Assembly (NCBI GenBank): GCA_945882005.1
Contig: CAMCWG010000069.1
Location: forward strand, 1 to 11,585
DNA from: Bordetella parapertussis
Lineage (GTDB): Bacteria; Pseudomonadota; Gammaproteobacteria; Burkholderiales; Burkholderiaceae_B
Direction: 5' to 3'
Length of the DNA stretch: 11,585 nucleotides
This document shows positions 7,076 through 11,585 of this stretch, in pieces. The notes under the pieces are model-generated. The model saw nothing but the letters and a program-made list of their open reading frames with translations. It was not told the origin of the DNA and did not search any database. Positions within the stretch are counted from its first letter, which is position 1, and every line of letters begins with the position of its first letter. A program made the translations under genes and the position numbers.

Positions 7076-9487
7076 CTATCTAGGACGTGCTTGATGCGCA
7101 GTTTCTAGTGCTTGGCGGATTTTTGCAACGCATCCGTCAACGCGAGCGTCATCTAGCGTGACCTCAGTGTCTTGCAAAGTTATACGGAAAGCAAGACTCT
7201 TTTCCTGTGTCGCTTCTTTGGAAGGGTCTCTCCACTGATCAAAAAGCTGCACATCCTGGACAACGTTCAAATTCGAGTCTGCAGAAACCGTACTCTGAAT
7301 AGTATCCAATAAGGACTGTACAGTTTTATCGGTAGAAACCCATATAGCCAGATCGCGATGCACCGTAGGTTGCTTTGAAAGCTCCTTTACTTTTGGCATT
7401 GGAATCGTACGCAAAGGGTCATATGCTAGCTCGAACAAAACAGGCGCTGTGCCGAGTTCTTGCTCCTGCACCCACTTAGGATGCAGCTCACCTATTAAGC
7501 CAATGCTCTTGCCGTCCAGCAAAACTTCTGCGCTACGACCGGGATGCAGTAAGGGGTGAGAGACAGGCGCAAAGCGCACGTCTGCTAAACGAGCATCGAG
7601 TAATGTTTCAACGTCACGCTTGACATCAAAAAAGTCTACGTTTTTGGATGGCAGGCCCCACTGGTCAGGAATCGCACTCCCCCACGCTGCACCTGCCAGC
7701 TTCTGGGGTTGCTCAATACCGGCTACGGATAAGGGACCGTCTTTAATCTGTGCGTGTCGCTTAAAGACTCTTCCAAGTTCAAATACGCGGACGCGAGATT
7801 GCTTGCGGTTCGCGTTATAGCGGATGTTTGCCACTAAGCCAGGCAATAAAGAGGTGCGCATCACCGCTAACTGGCTAGCGATCGGGTTAAGAAGCCCTAT
7901 CGGATCCACTACCCCAAGCATGTCATGTTCCCAAGAAGCTTCGACAAACGAAAAGTTGATCACTTCCTGGTAATCCAGACCTGCGATGTCGGCTCGAATA
8001 GCGTGGGCCGAACGCTCCACCTCAGGTGCATGTCGCATGACTGCTGCGGCCCTCGGAGGGTTCGCGGGAATATTGTCAAAGCCAACAATCCGTGCCACCT
8101 CTTCGATCAGGTCTTCCTCAATCGAGATGTCAAAGCGATACGACGGCGGGGTAACAACGAACTGGTCGGGTGTCGAGCTAAAAGTGAAACCAAGACGAGA
8201 AAAGGTGGTTGATACTTGTTCGTGCGATACCGAGATGCCCAATACACGTTGGCAACGCGCCAAGCGCATGGTGACAGGCTGTCTCTGAGGCATGTTCACG
8301 AGCTGATCATCAATCGGACCAGCTTGCCCACCACAAATATCTAGTATCAGCCCTGTAATTAATTCTAAGTGCTCGGGAATCTGCTGAAAATCGACGCCTC
8401 GCTCGAAACGATGACTTGCCTCAGAACTAAGCTTAAGCTTACGCGCACGACCTGCAATGGATTCCGGCCACCAGAAAGCAGCCTCAACATATATATTGAC
8501 TGTGTCCAGCGTGACCGCCGTCGCCAAGCCGCCCATAATGCCGACAAGACTTTCGGGGTGGTTGCCACTGACGATGATCCCCATGGTGGGATCAAGCTTG
8601 ATCGTTTGCTCGCTCAACAGAGTCAGCTCTTCCCCATCACGTGCCCAGCGTACTTCTATCTTCTGTTCGGGCATCCTGTCGAGATCAAACACGTGGGTTG
8701 GACGTCCGAGTTCGAGCATCACGTAATTCGAAATGTCGACTAAGGCACTCACCGAGCGCTGCCCTGCACGCTTAAGGCGCTGCACAAGCCATGCTGGAGA
8801 CTGCGCACGCGCATTCACGCCGCGCACAACACGCCCAGCAAAGCGACCGCATAGATCGGGCGCACTAACCGTTACAGGAAGTGTGTCGGTAATGGAAGGC
8901 TTAATAGAAGGAATGGCTGGAGCCTTCAGTTCAGCACCTGTTAGCGCTGATACTTCACGCGCCACACCTAGAAGCGATAAACAATCCGCACGATTGGGCG
9001 TCAGCTTTAAGGTAAAGATAGTGTCATCTAGGTCGAGGGCCTCACGAATATCGGTACCTGGCACAAGTCCTGCGTCTAGGACCAATAAACCATCATGATC
9101 CTGTGACAGACCAAGCTCACGTGCAGAGCAAAGCATGCCAGATGACTCAACACCACGCATTTTCGCGATGCCGATCTTCATGTTGCCTGGAAGCACGGCG
9201 CCTACGGTCGCAAGTGGAACGTTAATTCCCGCCGCAGCATTGGGGGCACCACAAACGATCTGGAGCGCAGCACCCGTGCCGGCATCGACCTGACAGACGC
9301 GCAATTTATCTGCGTTGGGGTGTGGCTCGGCGGTCACGATACGAGCGACGACAACGCCCGTAAAGGCAGGCGCAACGGGATTGGTTTCTTCGACTTCAAG
9401 ACCCGCCATCGTGAGTCGATGTGAGAGCTCATCCGTGGTGATGTCAGGATTTACCAACGTACGTAGCCAGGATTCAGGAAATTGCAT
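7076..9487 (-). CDS. pheT: Phenylalanine--tRNA ligase beta subunit
   Basis: This is the complete 803-residue beta subunit (E. coli 795) of the alpha2-beta2 enzyme that charges tRNA-Phe. From the N-terminus: an EMAP/Myf-type tRNA-binding domain (about 40-148, with CGAPN at 79-83), then the B3/4 editing domain (about 210-385), which hydrolyses misformed Tyr-tRNA-Phe. The B5 DNA-binding-like domain follows (about 400-475), then a catalytically inactive synthetase-like core (about 485-700). The C-terminal ferredoxin-fold anticodon-binding domain (about 708-801) begins near VHRDLAIWV. The ATG at 9487 gives the conserved MQFPESWLRTLV N-terminus. It is separated from pheS by 26 bases, as expected for stoichiometric subunits, and followed by ihfA. 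No frame breaks are seen. Confidence 0.97.
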   Translation of the reverse strand: MQFPESWLRTLVNPDITTDELSHRLTMAGLEVEETNPVAPAFTGVVVARIVTAEPHPNADKLRVCQVDAGTGAALQIVCGAPNAAAGINVPLATVGAVLPGNMKIGIAKMRGVESSGMLCSARELGLSQDHDGLLVLDAGLVPGTDIREALDLDDTIFTLKLTPNRADCLSLLGVAREVSALTGAELKAPAIPSIKPSITDTLPVTVSAPDLCGRFAGRVVRGVNARAQSPAWLVQRLKRAGQRSVSALVDISNYVMLELGRPTHVFDLDRMPEQKIEVRWARDGEELTLLSEQTIKLDPTMGIIVSGNHPESLVGIMGGLATAVTLDTVNIYVEAAFWWPESIAGRARKLKLSSEASHRFERGVDFQQIPEHLELITGLILDICGGQAGPIDDQLVNMPQRQPVTMRLARCQRVLGISVSHEQVSTTFSRLGFTFSSTPDQFVVTPPSYRFDISIEEDLIEEVARIVGFDNIPANPPRAAAVMRHAPEVERSAHAIRADIAGLDYQEVINFSFVEASWEHDMLGVVDPIGLLNPIASQLAVMRTSLLPGLVANIRYNANRKQSRVRVFELGRVFKRHAQIKDGPLSVAGIEQPQKLAGAAWGSAIPDQWGLPSKNVDFFDVKRDVETLLDARLADVRFAPVSHPLLHPGRSAEVLLDGKSIGLIGELHPKWVQEQELGTAPVLFELAYDPLRTIPMPKVKELSKQPTVHRDLAIWVSTDKTVQSLLDTIQSTVSADSNLNVVQDVQLFDQWRDPSKEATQEKSLAFRITLQDTEVTLDDARVDGCVAKIRQALETAHQARPR

Positions 9488-9513
9488 GGTGAACCGTATC
9501 AGTCTGAAACAAA

Positions 9514-10536
9514 TTAATCGTTGAACTGCTGCAAGAAGCGCAGATCGCCTTCAAAAAACTGACGCAAATCATTCACGCCGTAACGCAACATCGTTAAGCG
9601 TTCTAATCCAGAACCAAACGCAAATCCAATGTATCGCTCGGGATCCAAACCAAAGTTTCGAACAACATCCGGATGCACCTGACCCGAGCCAGAAATCTCC
9701 AACCAGCGACCCTTGTTAGGACCAGAGGTGAACATCATGTCGATCTCAGCCGATGGCTCGGTGAACGGGAAAAACGAGGGGCGAAATCGCAGAACCAAAT
9801 CGTCCGTCTCAAAAAAACACTGGAGGAAGTTGGTGTAAACACCTTTCAGATCTGCAAATGAGATGTTCTCATCGATCCACAACCCTTCGACTTGATGAAA
9901 CATCGGTGAGTGTGTCGCGTCACTGTCCACTCTGTACGTACGTCCTGGAGCGATGACTTTAATCGGCGGCTTGTTCATCCGCGCATAGCGAACTTGCATA
10001 GGACTGGTATGGGTGCGCAAGAGCAAAGGTAAACCTTTGTCGTCATGCATATCAACATAAAACGTGTCCTGCATCGATCGGGCAGGATGGTTTTCTGGAT
10101 TATTTAAAGCCGTAAAGTTAGTCCAGTCGTTTTCAATCTCAGGGCCGTCGGCCACATCGAAACCAATAGACTTGAAAATTTCTTCCACCCTTTGCCACGT
10201 GCGAATGACTGGATGTATCCCACCTTTACCGCGCCCTCGGCCCGGTAAGGTCACGTCAATCGTCTCGCTCGCCAGGCGCGCGTCAAGCTCCGCCTGTGCA
10301 AGCTGCGCACGACGGGCGTTCAGCAGACCTTCGATCTGCTGCTTAATCTGATTAATACGCGCACCTTCAGTGCGCTTTGCCTCCGCATCAAGCTTGGCAA
10401 GCCCTTTAAGCATTTCAGTCAAGGAGCCTTGCTTGCCCAAAAACTTCGCTTTCGCATTCTCAAGAGAAGCGGCATCAACAGCTTGTTCAAACTGCGCACG
10501 CGCCTGTTCGATCAGGTCGGTAGCTAATCCAGTCAT
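9514..10536 (-). CDS. pheS: Phenylalanine--tRNA ligase alpha subunit
   Basis: This is the catalytic subunit, 340 residues from the ATG at 10536. The N-terminal coiled-coil arm (about 1-90) recognises tRNA-Phe. Class II motif 2 lies around [20 protein letters not shown] (197-216). SFFPFTEPS (254-262) lines the substrate pocket, and motif 3 is [17 protein letters not shown] (305-321). A306 in GFAF corresponds to the specificity-determining Ala294 of E. coli PheS, so the normal narrow pocket is kept. An in-frame GTG at 10560 would add eight residues, but it has no ribosome-binding site and family proteins start near the MTGLATDL segment, so I prefer the ATG. The gene follows rplT after 82 bases that contain a terminator-like hairpin, so its expression may be attenuated relative to the ribosomal proteins. 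Confidence 0.95.
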   Translation of the reverse strand: MTGLATDLIEQARAQFEQAVDAASLENAKAKFLGKQGSLTEMLKGLAKLDAEAKRTEGARINQIKQQIEGLLNARRAQLAQAELDARLASETIDVTLPGRGRGKGGIHPVIRTWQRVEEIFKSIGFDVADGPEIENDWTNFTALNNPENHPARSMQDTFYVDMHDDKGLPLLLRTHTSPMQVRYARMNKPPIKVIAPGRTYRVDSDATHSPMFHQVEGLWIDENISFADLKGVYTNFLQCFFETDDLVLRFRPSFFPFTEPSAEIDMMFTSGPNKGRWLEISGSGQVHPDVVRNFGLDPERYIGFAFGSGLERLTMLRYGVNDLRQFFEGDLRFLQQFND

Positions 10537-10546
10537 CTTAATAAAG

Positions 10547-10551
10547 CCTTC
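10547..10551 (-). promoter_or_regulatory. Ribosome-binding site deciding the pheS start
   Basis: GAAGG on the minus strand lies about ten bases before the ATG at 10536. The competing GTG at 10560 is preceded by TTTTTAAGCT, which has no Shine-Dalgarno character. This favours the shorter pheS product. Confidence 0.5.
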
Positions 10552-10565
10552 AGGAAACACAGCTT

Positions 10566-10597
10566 AAAAATGCAAACGGAGCCCAGCAGGCCCCGTT
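10566..10597 (-). terminator. Terminator-like hairpin between rplT and pheS (possible attenuator)
   Basis: On the minus strand a GC-rich 9-bp stem (arms 10589-10597 and 10575-10583, one G-U pair) closes a 5-base loop. It is followed by GCATTTTT, so it has the form of a rho-independent terminator. It lies 22 bases after the rplT stop and about 30 bases before the pheS ATG, inside an otherwise compact operon. It may fully separate rpmI-rplT from pheST or only lower readthrough. I see no Phe-rich leader peptide like E. coli pheM. Confidence 0.6.
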
Positions 10598-10618
10598 CAC
10601 ACATAGATCGCGCGGTGC

Positions 10619-10978
10619 TTACGCAGCCAACGCAGATTTGACCTGATTGACGACAGCTGCGAAACCAGCCTTGTCATGCACGGCCATATCAGCAAGGACC
10701 TTACGATCGAGTTCGATCGCTGCCTTCTTGAGTCCAGCGACAAACACGCTATAGGTTACGCCATGCTCGCGCACAGCTGCGTTGATACGTGTGATCCACA
10801 ATGCGCGGAACGTACGCTTTTTGTTGCGACGGTCGCGATAGGCGTATTGGCCAGCACGCATAACAGCCTGCTTTGCAATACGGAACACATTACCGCGACG
10901 ACCACGGTAGCCTTTAGCGGCCGATATAACTTTTTTGTGACGGGCTCTTGCCGTTACACCACGTTTTACGCGAGGCAT
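10619..10978 (-). CDS. rplT: 50S ribosomal protein L20
   Basis: This is a complete, highly basic 119-residue protein (E. coli 118). The N-terminal extension [15 protein letters not shown] (2-16) threads into 23S rRNA early in large-subunit assembly. The globular C-terminal half (about 60-118) carries the rRNA-binding surface that in E. coli also binds its own mRNA leader to repress rpmI-rplT. The start is backed by a strong AGGAG (plus 10986-10990) seven bases ahead of the ATG. The gap from the rpmI stop is 13 bases. L20 and L35 are normally produced from one message. Whether autoregulation is kept is uncertain, because the upstream leader here is not the usual infC sequence. Confidence 0.97.
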   Translation of the reverse strand: MPRVKRGVTARARHKKVISAAKGYRGRRGNVFRIAKQAVMRAGQYAYRDRRNKKRTFRALWITRINAAVREHGVTYSVFVAGLKKAAIELDRKVLADMAVHDKAGFAAVVNQVKSALAA

Positions 10979-10991
10979 TTAGTATCTCCTA

Positions 10992-11189
10992 TCAAGCGAA
11001 AGGCATCATGGCTTTAACTGAAGCCACGTTGGTTTTATCGACCGCTGCCGAACCGCGCAATTGACGCTTGTTCTTCGTGGTTTTTTTGGTCAGGATGTGA
11101 CGTTTAAACGCCTGGCCCCGCTTGATCGATCCGCTGCCGCGGACCTGAAAGCGCTTTGCAGCACTTTTTTTGGTCTTCATCTTAGGCAT
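10992..11189 (-). CDS. rpmI: 50S ribosomal protein L35
   Basis: This is a complete 65-residue basic protein of normal length for the family. The N-terminus [14 protein letters not shown] and the central [18 protein letters not shown] are diagnostic. AGGA (plus 11196-11199) lies six bases before the ATG. It is the first gene of the rpmI-rplT-pheS-pheT-ihfA-merR series. In relatives infC (IF3) is found immediately upstream, but here a 245-bp gap and then a ComM-family gene occupy that place. The gene therefore probably depends on its own promoter, and one with a perfect TATAAT is visible in the gap. Confidence 0.96.
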   Translation of the reverse strand: MPKMKTKKSAAKRFQVRGSGSIKRGQAFKRHILTKKTTKNKRQLRGSAAVDKTNVASVKAMMPFA

Positions 11190-11285
11190 TGCTTTTCCTA
11201 TTACTTAAAATTGTGTTCTGAAGGTGCCTTGTCTAACCGTCGCTGTGTTGCCGCAAACGATCACAAGTCTTGGTTACCCTAGAGC

Positions 11286-11322
11286 CACTTCTGGGTACTT
11301 CACTTCTGGGTACTTCACTTCT
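11286..11322. repeat. 15-bp tandem repeat, about 2.5 copies
   Basis: Thirty-seven bases show perfect 15-base periodicity (unit CACTTCTGGGTACTT: full copies at 11286-11300 and 11301-11315, then the first seven bases again). It lies in the presumed untranslated leader of rpmI, about 100 bases ahead of the start codon. The unit length would keep a reading frame, but no open frame of note runs through it. Confidence 0.85.
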
Positions 11323-11414
11323 AGTCACTGCGCTTACTACGTACTGACCCCCCTGCGCCATGCCACTGTATCTTAACTACGCACACAGGATGCAATTGCG
11401 CGGGAAAGCCTTTG

Positions 11415-11443
11415 ATTATATGACATATTTTTAGTTATTGCAC
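11415..11443 (-). promoter_or_regulatory. Candidate promoter for the rpmI operon
   Basis: On the minus strand a perfect TATAAT (plus 11415-11420) is preceded after 17 bases by GTGCAA (plus 11438-11443, 3 of 6 to TTGACA). The -35 overlaps the end of the ComM-family gene. Transcription would start near 11408, giving a leader of about 219 bases before rpmI. The -10 is excellent and the -35 poor, so activity is not certain. Confidence 0.45.
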
Positions 11444-11585
11444 GACTAGCGCCGGGCGGTATCGGTACGCTTCTGATAAATGTGTCCGTGAAATCGTTTC
11501 GCAACCATCCAGATCGGCGCAGGTGCGCGCCACACGCCTCACACTCTGTATCGATCGCGCCGACAAACCATACGTCTCCATCAAT
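11435..11585 (-). CDS. comM: ComM/YifB-family AAA+ ATPase, C-terminal end (5' part outside window)
   Basis: The last 49 codons are visible, ending in TAA at 11435-11437; the rest lies beyond the right edge. The segment YGLSARSIQSVRRVARTC, followed by ADLDGCETISRTHLSEAYRY, fits the C-terminal helical domain of Mg-chelatase-like ComM/YifB proteins (LSAR...VARTIADL...H..EA..YR pattern). ComM is a hexameric helicase that promotes branch migration during natural transformation. It has the conserved arginines and the terminal YR. The family call rests on this one domain because the Walker motifs are out of view. Its position directly upstream of rpmI, in the same direction, is unusual, since infC is expected there. 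Confidence 0.8.
   Translation of the reverse strand, partial: LMETYGLSARSIQSVRRVARTCADLDGCETISRTHLSEAYRYRPALVVQ

Noticed and set aside
8369..8743. 124-codon plus-strand open frame inside pheT
   Set aside because: It lies wholly opposite a strongly conserved synthetase gene, with no ribosome-binding site or recognisable domain.
10598..10618. Phe-rich leader peptide (pheM-like) upstream of pheS
   Set aside because: The interval is too short and has no start followed by Phe codons.
11190..11280. Possible remnant of the infC 3' end in the rpmI leader
   Set aside because: I read the minus-strand frames and found no IF3 C-terminal residues; the short open stretch before rpmI has no start codon.
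11061..11282. 73-codon plus-strand open frame across rpmI and its leader
   Set aside because: More than half is antisense to rpmI, and there is no start context or family resemblance.
11394..11585. Second minus-strand frame open from the right edge beyond the ComM-like stop
   Set aside because: It overlaps the ComM-like frame almost entirely and its translation resembles no family; the ComM frame has a clear family match.

Overview
The window reads as the chromosome of a betaproteobacterium, most likely in the order Burkholderiales (Alcaligenaceae-like; this placement is an inference). The grounds are the gene order rpmI-rplT-pheS-pheT-ihfA-merR followed by tRNA-Pro, the style of the Kup, PuuE-type deacetylase and threonine aldolase proteins, and a base composition slightly above 50% GC in most genes. 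No phage, transposon, CRISPR array or defence system is visible. Most of the window is ordinary core genome.

Left part (1-3590, + strand): the C-terminal two thirds of a PuuE-type allantoinase / polysaccharide-deacetylase-fold protein runs in from the left edge. It is followed by a complete Kup potassium transporter and, 5 bases later, a complete PLP-dependent low-specificity L-threonine aldolase. Middle part (3580-6005, - strand): a pair of envelope-type genes converges on the aldolase. One is a DPM1-like polyprenyl-phosphate glycosyltransferase (first gene). The other is a large, AT-richer polytopic membrane protein with a C-terminal soluble domain, plausibly a GT-C-fold enzyme that uses the lipid-linked sugar made by its neighbour.

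Right part (6090-11585, - strand): the translation operon is read right to left as rpmI (L35), rplT (L20), pheS, pheT, ihfA (IHF alpha) and a MerR-family regulator. A separately promoted tRNA-Pro(GGG) with a strong 13-bp terminator hairpin closes the block. At the right edge, the last 49 codons of a ComM/YifB-family AAA+ ATPase lie where infC (IF3) would be expected. A 245-bp gap separates it from rpmI. That gap carries a perfect TATAAT -10 box and a 15-bp tandem repeat in the presumed leader.

The points most worth a second look are the infC/rpmI synteny break with its new-looking leader, a terminator-like hairpin inside the operon between rplT and pheS, and the AT-rich membrane protein paired with the DPM1-like enzyme. 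I found no convincing undescribed system.
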